Shown piece after piece: positions 1 to 64,000 of a DNA stretch of 64,000 nucleotides. The translations under genes were made by a program, and so were the position numbers. The stretch covers positions 16,595,597 through 16,659,596 of the forward strand of contig CM072512.1 of NCBI GenBank assembly GCA_036898135.1. The letters run 5' to 3'. This DNA comes from Oncomelania hupensis. Its lineage: Eukaryota; Mollusca; Gastropoda; Littorinimorpha; Pomatiopsidae. The number at the start of each line of letters is the position of its first letter. Position 1 is the stretch's first letter. The notes beneath the pieces were generated by a model. That model saw only the letters and a list, made by a program, of their open reading frames with translations. It was not told where the DNA came from and searched no databases.

Positions 1-317
1 AGACAACACCTCCACAACAATCAACTGAATGGTGGATTTACCACTGTCTTTTTCTATAAAATGATTTTTTTTTCCTTCTGTTTTTTAGAAAGGTGCAGCA
101 CCGCGTATCGTTGCTTGCACCATGCACAAAATCACTGGTTATGTAGCTCTCTCTCCCACACTGATGAAAAAGGCCCTCTGTTGATTGCGTTGAGTAAAGA
201 ACAGAGAGCTAGGCCAGGGTCGAGAGCTGAAGAAAGGAGTGAGGCACCAACACCATGTTGAATGCACAAAGTCTTCTGAGAGACAGGACAGAGACGGACG
301 GTCCAGTGCAGAGCCTG

Positions 318-52759
<52,442 letters not shown>

Positions 52760-53012
52760 GATTCTATTTACAAAATATCATTGACTGCATTAAAAAAGTA
52801 TACCAAACATGCAAATAAACAGATTGCGTTCCGTGTCCGTTAAATCGACGGTAGATGGATGAGGCTATTTTATTGCGCATGCGCACATTAACTATTTCCG
52901 TTAAAAAGAAAAAATTGGTCAACTCCTTTCTTTAGGTAACAGTACTCCATGCAGGAAACACGGAGTTTCTTTTAGAACGTCAGCTTTTTAACAGCTGACG
53001 AAGATTAGAACG
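52760..53012. promoter_or_regulatory. Shared bidirectional USP7/HAPSTR1 promoter
   Basis: The two start codons are 253 bp apart in divergent orientation, so both 5' UTRs and core promoters must fit here, unless there are non-coding first exons that I cannot see. There is no TATA box. A perfect 12-bp palindrome TGCGCATGCGCA at 52874-52885 is the classic NRF-1 consensus, and a TTTCCG ETS-like core lies just to its right near 52895. TATA-less, NRF-1/ETS-bearing divergent promoters are typical of housekeeping gene pairs. The promoter assignment is inference; the motif is seen directly. Confidence 0.75.
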
Positions 53013-56000
53013 ATGGACCAGAACGAAGATCCAAGCTTTGAGAACCCAAATAATGAGAGTTGGGACCCTGAACTCGAACAATTCGAACGAGAATGTGTTG
53101 ATGAGCTACAGTCAGAACCAAATTTGGAAGACAGACTTCAACATGAACAAAGTTTACGTGAAAGACAGCTTTTCTCAAATTTTCAAGCAACAGCTACAGC
53201 AATAGCACAGCTGTACAGAGGTAAATATTAGTTAAACTTTGTTCTTAACCACTTGACTAACTATAGCCATGTCGCCTTGTGGAAGAAGTGTGCGTGTAGT
53301 TTTGCTGACAATACAAAAAAAGAAAAAAAGACTTAGTGTAGTACTCAAGACAAGTCAACGGATTTGTTTAAAATGCAGATAATCAGAATTGGGCAAGCTG
53401 ATTTAAAATAAATAATCAGTATTGTTGAATTGACAGAGTTGGTTCAGTAGTAGAACACTTGCCTGGCGTGCTGGAATCCTTTGTTTGCATCTAAACAATA
53501 ACAGATTTTTGCGGATGACACGAAAGTTATTAATTATTATGGTTCTTCTTAAGACATAAGACAATTTATTTCGCTTCAACTTTTACATCGAAGAAATCTT
53601 GGTGCGCATGGGGTCCTCAGATGTGTATAATTATATGTAATTCGCTTATGTTTAGAAGAAAATCACACAATTAAAAAAAAGCAATACTGAATCGTGTAGT
53701 GAAGTGAATGACAAACGCAATCATACATACACATTCTTCCTGCATACAGCCTTTGACACTATGGTGGTTAAATCAATTATAGATGAACACAATGTCTCAT
53801 CAGGAATGACTAGAATTGACAAATTTGTGTGTAGTAAAAACTAGGCCTACATTGCTCATGTTTGCTCACTTTATCGCGCGCACTCACGCTTACAAGAAAA
53901 ATAACATTATATATAACATATTGTGACACGACAGCGATAATAGTAATACAGAGTGACTTGTTACATTTACAAGAGTGGTCCGAGAAGTGGCAGTTGCACT
54001 TTAATACATTAAAGTGTAAGGTTCTTCATGCAAAAATAATCATGTACTACAAAAATAATGATAAACTATGAAACTTGGTGACCATCAGGTTAAATTGAAC
54101 ATAACGTCATAAGTGAAACTGAAAAAGATCAGGGAGTTACATAATTTGATAGTTGCCTAAATTTTGATTGTCACATAAATAATTCCATCAATAAAGTAAA
54201 GCATATGCTTGGAGTCATTCGCCGTTGTTTCAAGTATATGGATGAATGTGCGTTCTTACAGTTATTTCTTATATAAAGCTCTGGTTAGATCCCACCTTGT
54301 CTGGTATTCTCATTTAGAGAGGCAATCTGCCGCTATTGAACGTGTTCAAAGAAGAGCAACAAAAAGGATTTTGGAAATTAAAAATTTACCTTAAATGCTG
54401 ACAGATTGGCGTTTTTAAAATTGCCATTGTTAAAAGTCAGAAGACCAAGAGGGAATTTAATTCAAGCATATAAAATGTTTATGCAACCAAAAAATGTCCG
54501 TTTAAGGTAACACATTATAAAAATGGTCGGCCAGTAAGCTTACTGTTTTCTTTTTTTTTCTGAACTTTTTAACCTTAAGTGCGATTTAAAAAAAAAAAAG
54601 CTTTTTTCTTTTTTTTTTCATACGATCTCAACAAAAGTTTAAGGTTGGTGAAAAAATTAGGGTCGGTCGGTATACCATAAACAGACATCTTTTTTTCCCC
54701 TTAATAATAATGATGATGTTGATATTAACTCATTTTTTTATTTCAATAAATTACATAGCTCCAGGAATTAAACAAATAAAATTGCTTTTCAGCTTAGGAC
54801 AACCAAATTCTGTCCATATTGCTACTGATATAACAAGATTTTTATCTCCAGGGACACAAGTCGACATTCACTGAATGATACCTTTACAGGTGTTACATCT
54901 CCCCATTAGGCCACAGAGGTACATTTGAGAACCTAGTAATTCTTTCCAAAAGGCAGGGAACAGTCTCCAATTAGCATGCATTTAGGGTTGCTCAGTTGTC
55001 CAGGGTGTTTGATAGTGCAGTTAGCTCAGTGGTGTATGTCCTGTATTGGAATGTCAGGTGATAACATTGCAGTCTGTACAAGCAGTGATTCAAACGCCAT
55101 TAACTGCCTGGAAAGAAAACAAGACTGTGACACTGCCCTCCTACTCCTTCGGATGAGAGTATAAACTGCATTGCATGGACTTTAAAGATCCTGATGCTCA
55201 TGTTCTAGGGGTAAGTGCTGGCTACACAAATACACCCAGCATGTGCTAGGACCCTTTTTCCCATTCCCGGTCGCCCAGGAATAGAATGTGCTCTGTATCT
55301 GGGCATCTGGCCCAAAGGCTGCAAATGGGAGCCTCGGTCAGCTTGAGTTAGATTCTGTATTGGCCAGCGCCTTGAGTGGCTCTTTTAGTCTTGAGCTAGA
55401 AATGCACTATATAAAAGTGATTAAATTGTGCAAGTTGTCACCATGGCTGGCTGAAGTTGGATCCTGTGTTTGGCCAGCACCTTGAGCATTCTTTGAGCCG
55501 GAAGTGTACTATATAAGAACAATTTGTTTGAGCTGGAAGTATCGGGGGGCCGGGTAGCTCAGTTGGTAAGACTAAGAGCGTCTTGCTAGTAACCGAAAGG
55601 TCGCTGGTTCGAATCCCGGATCGGTCAACGTGTGATCATATTATTTTCCCCTTTACCAACAACTGGCCCGCTGGTGTCAGTATAAATCGGTCCAGTAGTC
55701 ACCTATATGGGAAAGTGTCGTGTGACTATAATCTACAAACAACAGCTGGAAGTATACAATAGAACAGTTTGTTTCCTGTTTTTATGTGGCAAAATATGTG
55801 CACAAACAGTGGAAAAGGAACCAGTATCAAAATCTTTGTCTTCGTTACTCTTAACTCTGTTTTGTTCTGCATTTATTTAATCGGTGTTCTACACAAACTT
55901 CGTCTCTATTTCTTCTCTCTTTTAGGCTGTTTTTTTTTTTGTTCTATGAAATTATCACAAGTGTTCAGTGTCATGATCTGATTGTATAATATCCCCAAGC

Positions 56001-57615
56001 CGAAATGGCTAATAAGAAAATAATTGAGTTATGCATTTACTGATTTAGTCGTATATAATTAAGAATACACAACTATTGATTTCACATGCACCTTATAAAC
56101 ATTATCCAACACACCTCGCTCGCAATGCTTAGCATCTCACACACAAATAGTATCAGTAAAACACACATAAACACACACATATACAATGCAGTTTTACAAT
56201 CCAAGCAGTAAATTACATGTCACAGTCGTCAGTGTATCACAGTGCACTGGAATCACATGGCAATATAACAACAAATAATGGATTATCATAGTATTAAACA
56301 TAATCTTTTAGGCATTATGACATAATACAATTTTTTTTTTTATAAAGACACAATACAAATAGTTCATAATATTAATAAACATACTTTTCATTCTCACTAA
56401 TTACATCGACACTACAAATAAAGAAGTAATGCTTAAAACTTAGCCCACACACATTCTAAGTAACATGTGGATATATATGTCAGTTTGACAATATGGCTGC
56501 TGTCAGATATTAGAATCTGATGCTATAACTTAACTCGGGTGTACACACACAGTGCTAAACAATGTGACTTAAATAATGAAGACTAACACTTGGTTAATTG
56601 CCATGTCCAGTATTCTCTGTGTGTAGTTCTGGCAATCTTTTTTTTTTCAGGTTGATGTTCATACTTATACTTTTATAGTTACACTAGTTATACAATGATT
56701 ATAACTTTAAATTGTAAAATGTAATAAATAATAAGGCCTTTAATTATCACCACCATTTCTTCGGTCATTCTTAAAAACAGAAAACACCACATTTCAATTA
56801 TGTTAATAAAAGTTTTATTTGCAATTATTTGCATCACCCTGTTCAGTTAACACCAGTCACTGCTTGTAATATTAAGTCATTGAGTTGACTGGCTCTTTGG
56901 CCTCAAGAAATCATAGTGACCCCCTTGATATTTTTAAGGTCATTTTTTTAAATTCTTATTCTGCATGTACATATATTATACTTAATTGATATTGTTTTGT
57001 ATATTATGTAAAGCTGGGTTCTGAGCAACAGTCTACATGTTCATACTTGAAGGCAAAGTTGTCGGAGTGATTGTGACATCATGGTCAAAAAGTGGAAGGC
57101 TTTGGGCTAAGGTTAAATTAAAGTTAGTAATTTGTAAACGCCAAATGGGAACTCCAACTAAACCATAGGTTCAGTTAGAATTTAGATTAAATTAAAATTA
57201 AGAATATGTTGTTACCTAACCTCTTCCCCTGCATGAAAACACATTTTAGGCAGATTACATTAAAACTAAAATTCAATAGTCGTCACCCACCCTCTTTCCT
57301 AGTTCACACCCATTTTAGGCATTACAGTATATTAACCTCTTCTAGAAGATAAAATATTAATTTTGTTCAGAATTCATCGTTAAAGATCTGTTCCAAATAA
57401 TGGTATTGGATGCAGTCAATCAACAATTCCACAGTAAATTTTTATTTTTGTTCCATTTCCTAATAACAATTTTCCTGCCTTTATACCACATGTGTGTGTG
57501 TGTGTTGTGCATGTGAGAATGTGTGTTGCATGTGAGTTTGTTGGTTTAGATTACCACACTTTGAGCCAGAGTGGTGATTTGAGAAAAGGGCGAGTATTAA
57601 TATATATAGAGCATC

Positions 57616-57655
<40 letters not shown>

Positions 57656-58727
57656 TTTGAAGTAGTAGTTCTGCTACTATTATTATTATTACTATTATTA
57701 TATTACCATGATGTACAGTATACTATATACATTGAATTTTTCTTTGTTTTTTTATTTTAAAAAAAGTCTTTTGGTTGGTGCAGATCGCCATCATCCTGTA
57801 TGGCTGCCATTCCAGAATGCAGCGATTACTCTTACCAATATGTACAAAGGTGAGATTAATTCCTTCTCTATGTTTAACTTTAATAAAAAGTCAGAATTAT
57901 TAGCTTGCCAAGTAGACTAGTAATAGGCCAGAGCTGCAGCATTTAATTAATTTTTTTTCCTTTTAATGATTCAGAGTTAATTGCCATTTTCATTTAGAAT
58001 GTAACTGGGCCATTGTGGTATACATTAATTATGAAGAAAGCAGATAAGATTGTTTAGATTTAACGATGCACGTTTTAAGTTTCATCATTCACCAAAGTAG
58101 AATTCTGGGATTTTTTGTACAGTGGACTTTTGACAAAACTTGCAAGTTCTTACGAGTAGAGTATTACTGACTGAAAATATGCTAAAGAATTTCACACTGT
58201 TACTGTCAGTAAGACTTTTTATAATGTTTTCTTGATGAACAAGACATTTTATGTGTGAAAATCTGAGCAAGTCAATAATACACTAGTAGTAAGAATTTGC
58301 AGTTTTATCGGAAGTCCACAAGTAATGTGCCAAAGAATTTCACACTGTTACTGTCAGTGAGAGTCTGCCTTTCTTAAACGTTTGTTATTTTCAGAATGCG
58401 CACTAAGAAACCATCAGAGTGCTGAGCTAGGACAGCAAGCAGGGCGCTACAAAAGGACAAAAGAAGTTGTGGCTTGGCTACAGAAACGGAAAAGAAGAAC
58501 TGTGGGAAGAGAAGAAATTCTTGCTTTTTTGTGTGGCAAGACACCTCCTCCACCTCCAGCCAGGTTAGAGAAAAGGCATGGGCGTGTGTCTCGTGACTGC
58601 AACCAGATGATACCTCTACATTGTCCACAGGACAGGAACAGTCTGATTGCCTTCCCCCATTCCGTGGAGTCAGCTGATGATGACAGTGAACATAATTTTG
58701 TTCAGTTCCAGAATGCTCTAGGCAGAG
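53013..58727 (+). CDS. HAPSTR1: HAPSTR1 (C16orf72/TAPR1) homologue, exons 1-3, 3' end not found
   Basis: HAPSTR1 is a small HUWE1-binding regulator of stress and p53 signalling. Exons: 53013-53220 (ATG at 53013, then gtaaat), 57784-57849 (acceptor gtgcag, donor gtgaga) and 58395-58727 (acceptor ttcag, donor gtgaga). Phases are 1-1-1 and fit. Exon 1 has an acidic start, WDPELEQFERECVDE, then FSNFQATATAIAQLYR. Exon 2 has VWLPFQNAAITLTNMYK, a second copy of the F-Q-x-A-x-T-x-x-x-x-x-Y motif. Exon 3 has RYKRTKEVVAWLQKRKRR and REEILAFLCGKTPPPP, matching the human block RREDLISFLCGKVPPP. The human C-terminal part with DLNTFISEE is not found to the right, so the last exon is probably outside the window. 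If the last donor is ignored, the frame runs on to a stop at 58871-58873, which could be a short isoform. The start is supported by the conserved WxxxxxxFERxC block soon after it. Confidence 0.93.
53440..53505 (+). mobile_element. Degenerate tRNA-Gly-like SINE head
   Basis: GTTGGTTCAGTAGTAGAACA, then CTTGCCTGGCGTGC, resembles box A and the anticodon region of tRNA-Gly(GCC). Box B is destroyed. Confidence 0.4.
53506..54530 (+). mobile_element. LINE RT fragment (jockey/CR1-like) in HAPSTR1 intron 1
   Basis: FADDTKV (RT motif C) at 53512, then after a gap DLLHLQEWSEKWQLHFNTLK (53960), LYKALVRSHLVWYS (54270) and IERVQRRATKRILEIKNLP (54335). This is the palm-to-C-terminal order of jockey-like reverse transcriptases. 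Broken by stops and an ~350-bp interruption. Confidence 0.82.
55005..55545 (+). mobile_element. tRNA-derived SINE with duplicated 3' unit
   Basis: Head with TAGCTCAGTGG (box A) and GATTCAAACG (box B). Body with GATCCTGATGCTCATGTTC. The 3' unit TTGGCCAGCGCCTTGAG ... CTATATAAAA occurs twice (55358 and 55470). Confidence 0.7.
55549..55735 (+). mobile_element. tRNA-Thr-like SINE
   Basis: GGGTAGCTCAGTTGGTAAGA (box A) and CTGGTTCGAATCCC (box B); the loop CTAGTAA would give anticodon AGT. Anticodon and T stems mismatch, so it is a SINE rather than a working tRNA. The tail word GTGACTATAATCTACAAAC reappears at 63470-63495. Confidence 0.72.
55736..57783. other. HAPSTR1 intron 1, no recognised gene
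   Basis: Low-complexity AT-rich DNA with a (TG)n tract near 57490 and (ATT)n at 57615-57655. Nothing coding. Confidence 0.6.
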
Positions 58728-58929
58728 GTGAGAAATTTGTGTTTGCATGGTATTTTGTTTTGGGTCACCTAGACACTATAACAGGATCATGCAAGCATTT
58801 TCAAAACCATGTGCAGCTTACATCAAGCCTGAGAAAAAATCTTTACAGCAAGAATAATTTTGCATCACAGTAACTAGGTAAGACCACCCACTAAGAACTC
58901 GGAAGAGAAAACAGCTTAAAACTGCAGAT

Positions 58930-61030
58930 TTTACCCATTTTAAAAATACTATTACTCTGCTAATAATGCACACAGACCTTCACAAATTACATGTTTCAAT
59001 TAAACAAATATGTCTACTACCTGGTGTATGTCATTATTTGTGAATGACTGTGTGTGAAATCGTTGCATTTGCTTATAATTTAATATCCAATTTTGCGTGG
59101 GAAAAAAATTGCCCTGGTAAAATGTTTCGCAGCTGTCAGTTCACTCTTTCATTTTAGCACTTCCCGAAACAGAGTCGGGGCTTTTCCTAGGCATAACCAA
59201 TCAGAACAAGGCTTATATCAATGCAAAGCTAAGTCTCTTGGCTACAACGTGGTGTAAGCTTTGTATGTGAATTTTATTTCCATCATTTTAAAACCCTTTG
59301 TTAAAATGAATTTGTCAGCTTTAAGTCCAAGTTAAACCTAGATGTGTGAATTATCCACCATGTAATATATGTGTAAAGAAAGCATTTTCTGCTGTTTAAA
59401 ATGAAATACTACATGACCCAGAAGTGTTTGTCTCAGAAACGCCCTGTACCAAAATTTTTGACCTTCTTAGTTTTTATTGTTGTGAACAATGGTGACGGAT
59501 TCCGTACATTTTCACCCTGACGACATGGTAGCCATATGGGACTCGGTCAGTTCAATGCTGAGTAAGTTACTCTACAAACCTCACTTCTTTTATAGTACGA
59601 ATGTTGTAGTTATTTCCATTCATGATTTTGTCATGATCATATTTTTTTTAAATATTGACCTCATGATAGTGCCAACTGTTGATGCCATGCCAGCGGGAAT
59701 GGGGTTATCTCAGAACTGGCACTGATATTTCGAGCAGAATGAAAATAATCTTGTTCTGTAGATGTATTCTTGAAGTCTAGTAGTTAATTTAATACTCTGA
59801 TATAGTATTATTTCCTTTTTTGTTTCTTCAACAAATCAAGAACGATAACTTAGGCCATTTTGAATTCTTTTGTTGTGTTGGTGCAGGTTTTACTGAGCTG
59901 TTTTCATAACAAACAATGAATTTTTCGTAGTCTTTATTTATCACTTCTTCAAAATTATTATTATTATGATTACTTATAATTATATAATTCTGGTAATCAT
60001 GAATACTAGAGATGGCATCAATTTATTTATAATTTAATACTCATTTCCCCAGCTTATGAAAAATGTAGACCTACTCAGTGTACAGGGTAATGCTTTGTAC
60101 CTAGTTCAGTAGTGGCAAATTTGTTTCCAGGGAGGCATAATTTGACCTTGTATAAAAGGACATCACACCATTCCTACAGAAAACCATTGTGCTTGAGTGG
60201 CTGGGTGAATATAATACTAAACAGTATTCAGTGATGAAAGTTTTTTTTCTTAAACTTGCTTCTGCCATTCTGGCAAGGACGAGAACGGTGTGCCAACACT
60301 GGATATAAATTTAGATGGGCTACTGGCTGAACTGAAAACCTTCAGGATAAGGATACACTTTTCAGCAAGTACTTAGTTGTAATGGCTTAGGTCTCTGTGT
60401 TCGCAGAACTTTACTAGTTAGACAATGTGTCCACTGTGCCGCTGAATCGGTCTGTTAACAGGCCCGGTGACTAGAAATACAAGCCACAAGGCCTCAGTAA
60501 ATGAAAAGGAGATTCTGATTGACCAAAGCAACCAATTACATCTATTTTGATGTTATTTTACTCTGGATATTTTGCAGAGAAATACCCTTCCTCAGTTCAT
60601 AAAATAAAAAATCAGTAGGTCAATTTTGTTTAAGTTTTGTCACTGTTGAAGTACCATTTCTCTGTTGTATGACTTTTCATTGACTTGTAAAAATGTGAGG
60701 GTAAGGCCAGTACTATAGAGAGTGTAATGTACCAAATTTTAGGCTTCTACCATCAATACTTTCCTATCCTATCCTATCCCGTAACTCGGAGGTCGTAGGG
60801 GCACCACAGATGATCGTTTAACCAGCGTACTCCATCTTTCCCTGTCCTCAGCAACCCTTAAGTATTGATTGATTGAAACAAACAATCAATACTTTAGGTG
60901 CCTTCAAAAAGTGCAGTTTGTGCATTTGCTTTTCTGCGTCAATTTCTTGGATTTTTAGGAGGCTGTATCTCCTAAACTATTAGTTACACAGTCTTCAAAT
61001 GTTGCTTGCTTTCATATATCACCATTACTT
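58930..61030 (+). repeat. Large interspersed repeat E, copy 2
   Basis: Collinear with the outer blocks of 33633-38275. A first-exon-like frame MVTDSVHFHPDDMVAIWDSV and more, with GTAAGT, lies at 59489-59562. Begins about 200 bp after HAPSTR1 exon 3. Contains the solo LINE insertion at 60763. Confidence 0.78.
60763..60884 (-). mobile_element. 5'-truncated LINE 3' end with 11-bp TSD
   Basis: CCTATCCTATCCTATCCCGT is the complement of the GGATA tail. ATCAATACTTT flanks both sides (60752-60762, 60885-60895). The truncated end carries AAGTATTGATTG facing CAATCAATACTT across the boundary, forming a foldback. Confidence 0.9.
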
Positions 61031-61039
61031 TATTCCCCC

Positions 61040-62148
61040 CCCCCCCACCTACCAACCCTCCCACCCTTGACTGGCTATACTGCCTCTGGGCTAGGAGCCT
61101 AGTTCAGTATATGTGTTGTAGCATGAGAAAACCAGGCTAAAGTGTCAAAATATGAAAAATTACTTATTTATTTGTTAACAAAGTACTAAAAATAATCTTC
61201 AAAATGCAAAAAACCAAATTGTTTTATCTTTATTGGTTGATGTTTTATGATTTTTTTTAATATTTTATTTTCTCGGGGGCTAATTTCCAGAAATTGCCTT
61301 CAAAGTTTTAAATTGTAAAATGATCATTACTTCACAACCAGAATTTTCCCATGCATGTATTTGGTATCAAAACAATCAGGAAGATGGCAGCAATATGGCA
61401 GTGAGTTGAGATAAGATGAGAAAATTCACATTATACACCATCCACACAATACTGAACATAAACAAATTAAAACAGTACGCACACAATTTTATTCTGTACC
61501 CATCCATAATGCATAGTGTTTTTAAACATATTAGAAATAAAACAAGTGTTTAGCAAGTCTATAATAACTCAAACACATAATAATATATCAAGAACATGGC
61601 CTGAATCAATCATTTTTCTAAAATAAACCCTATCATAATCCCCCCCCTCCTCCCCCTCTTAAATCCCTCGTCCATCAAGTAATCTTTTGTTTAATTGCAA
61701 GCAGCTACATCAGCTCAGTTCAAATAGTCAAACAAAGATTACAAACCTAAAACAAAAGTTTCATTATGTAGTTTTCAGTCCTAATAATCAAGCTTTAATA
61801 ATTCCCCGATTCTCCACTCCCTTCCGCACGTCGAATAAATCTGTCGCGTCACAGGTGTAAATCAAAATAACATGTAATTTTGCTCTATAAAGTTTAAATA
61901 AACACAAATATCAAAGCAAATACTAATTCCTAGTAATTTGGTAAATAGTCCTCATGTTCATTTCCTAAAACAGACAAACCAACAATAATAAATACTGAGA
62001 ACATAGTCAACTTGTCATGCTAGTAATATTGAATGCAGGCCAGACTACTTACCTTTTTAACCCTCCCCACCCCACCCCCACCCAACAAAATATACTACTG
62101 AAATATTTTCCACACTCCTACTGTAATTCTTTCACTGATATCGCCTTT
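61040..62148. other. No gene recognised (HAPSTR1 intron 3 or 3' flank)
   Basis: AT-rich, with a poly-C run at about 61036. No exon matching the HAPSTR1 C-terminus was seen. Confidence 0.5.
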
Positions 62149-62440
62149 TCAACGTTTACCTAAATCTATGCAAGTAGAATGACGGATTATCAAAGACACG
62201 CCTATAGCGAAGAGGCCTACGAAACATGAATCATTGAATGAAAACAAACGGTATCGTTTAATAACGGGATCAAGCTTCTGCTCGTCAGAATCATAATCCT
62301 CATCACAGTTCCCACCGGCACCATCATAAAAATAGTCCGAAAGCAGGTCTTGGAGCTCTTCAGAAGCAAAACCGGGTCGATTCAAGGCCCTAGCTACTCT
62401 AGCAGACGACACATCTACTGACGCTGGGGACGAAGCCATC
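62149..62440 (-). other. Unassigned acidic exon-like ORF
   Basis: Starting at MASSPASVDVSSARVARALN (start near 62439), then LLSDYFYDGAGGNCDEDYDS. Resembles the acidic first exons of the TTAA-type transposons in this window, but no terminal repeats were found around it. Could be a transposon relic or a small gene's first exon. Confidence 0.35.
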
Positions 62441-62499
62441 ACTTCCGGTTTCCAAAAAGAATCGGTCACTTACTTTGACAAATTGTTTCTAACAAATGC

Positions 62500-64000
62500 A
62501 ACATAAATATTGCAAGAAAACACTTGAAATAGATGTAAGATGAGTTTATCTACATTAAAAAATTCACTTTGAACTAAAAATCGTCGAAAATCTATAGGAA
62601 ACACTTCCGTTTTTCACGAACCGGCAAGAGACGCATTCGAACACAACTTGTGTCACAAGCAAGCTTCAGAACAAGGAATTTCATGAAAAATTCATATGCC
62701 ACACACTTTTATGTACCAAAAAGTAGTACCAATAGGGACTTTTCACTCCCCAGACGTTATATATCAATCCACATTGGGGATTTCCCTTCATAGTCGGACA
62801 AGAAAAGTTGGGGTATCGGAGGTCAATTAGTGCCATTGTTTTAGCAAGGTGTGATCATCACCCTTATCAAAATCAACAAAATAAACAATGTTTTAGTAAT
62901 TTTTGAACAAAATCCGTTTGGGATATTAAAGAAAAGTCTTAAATAAAGACAAAGAGGCAACAATCTTAAAATTGATGGGGTAGCCTGTTTTTAGTGTTTT
63001 ACGGCTGTAGCAGCGAATCAATCCTGGCGTCTTTAGCCGGGTTTTGTCATGCGGCGACACATATTGTTGTTTTGTTGTATGTGTAATAAAAGGACAAAGT
63101 TCCCTACAAATATCACTTTGTTTATGTAATTTTTTTGGGGTGGTGGGGTGGTGGAGGTGGAAGGAGTGTTGACCTTACCTGCAGTAACAAACACAAAACA
63201 TAAATCCCCATGCCCACATATTTGCGCAATATGAGCGCCTTAGTTTCTCCGTTGTTTTATTTTTAACTATGTTGTTTCAGTGTATATGTTGGGCATAATG
63301 GTTGGACTATAGTCCCCAAGCCCTAATATCCACCACGCTGTATTAGTGTGTTTTAATCTTTTGCTTGTATCTTAATTTTAGTTTTAAATTGATGTTCGTT
63401 ATATTTATGTACTTTTTATTCTGGTCCTGAATTTTAACCCGTGATTATAGTTACGTCCCATATATGCGCAAGTGTCTGTGGACTATAATCTAATAAACGA
63501 ACGATATAACTACTTTAGTCTTCAGCTTGTTTTACTGTAGTATCTTGGCACTTTCTGCAATTGTACTTGACAACTCTTTCTCTGTCTCCTGTCTTTTTGC
63601 GGAAGGATCCAGACTAGACTTTTCATAACGAGATTTTAAAAAAAAAAAAAAAACTTTGTCGGTATTCTTTGTTTTATTGTTCATTGAACCCGATTCCTTG
63701 GCCAAAAAAAAAAGCGTGCTATTGTAAAACACTAAGTCATTGTAGACATATGTCTCACTATAGGTGGTCAGCAGCATATAGTCTATTTTAATGATGGCAT
63801 TTGACAACCAAAATAGTGCAGATGACAGATTTTTTTAACAGATTTTATTTCATTGATTCATGTGAGTTTTGCTGGAAATCAGACCTTATTTAGCGGCTTT
63901 GTGCATGCAACTAAAGTCTGTTTTGGTTTCTCAAAGGACCGGCTGAGATTGGACACAAAGCCGTTTTGCTGAAGTCTTATGTCATGATCGATTTCAATAA
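62500..64000. other. Right edge, no gene recognised
   Basis: A SINE-like tail at about 63440-63500 (CCCATATATG, GGACTATAATCTAATAAAC) is related to 55690-55735. The rest is unrecognised; no HAPSTR1 last exon is visible. Confidence 0.5.

Noticed and set aside
55558..55635. Functional tRNA-Thr gene
   Set aside because: Boxes A and B are good, but the T stem and anticodon stem do not pair and a SINE body follows.

Overview
The window is animal nuclear DNA: AT-rich, with multi-exon genes, GT-AG introns and dense transposable elements. Two conserved bilaterian genes lie head to head. The repeats (LINE reverse transcriptase fragments, tRNA-derived SINEs, a Harbinger element, TTAA-flanked elements, GACCTT-rich interspersed repeats) look most like a mollusc, probably a gastropod. 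That taxonomic call is an inference from style, not from a marker gene.

About 82% of the window (318 to 52759, minus strand) is one complete USP7/HAUSP deubiquitinase gene. I traced 33 coding exons with consistent phase, giving a predicted 1145-residue protein with an acidic N-terminus, MATH/TRAF domain, USP catalytic core (Cys266, His506, Asp523), ubiquitin-like domains and the conserved C-terminal tail ending AIKIHN. One further exon-like segment (23802-23870) would add 23 residues in frame between catalytic His and Asp.

Only 253 bp upstream of the USP7 start codon, on the plus strand, starts a HAPSTR1 (C16orf72) homologue: exons at 53013, 57784 and 58395, with the C-terminal exon probably beyond the window. 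The 253-bp interval contains a perfect NRF-1 type palindrome and probably serves both genes. Human USP7 and C16orf72 are also adjacent and divergent on 16p13.2, so the pairing looks ancient. Both proteins act in the p53/ubiquitin stress network.

The introns are packed with mobile DNA. Last USP7 intron (428-4827): GACCTT repeat and a LINE split by a Harbinger element (TSD CTG). 11-16 kb: an element with 6-bp TSD, two TTAA-flanked elements and a hAT-like element. 16-30 kb: GACCTT repeats, LINE 3' ends, and more 6-bp-TSD elements. 30-41 kb: two 6-bp-TSD elements, a large repeat with a TTAA element nested in it, and a Mutator-like fragment. 42-52 kb: SINE, two LINE fragments, an LTR. 53-64 kb (HAPSTR1 side): LINE and SINE fragments and a second copy of the large repeat. 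Several insertions are proven by target-site duplications or by paralogous empty sites inside the window.
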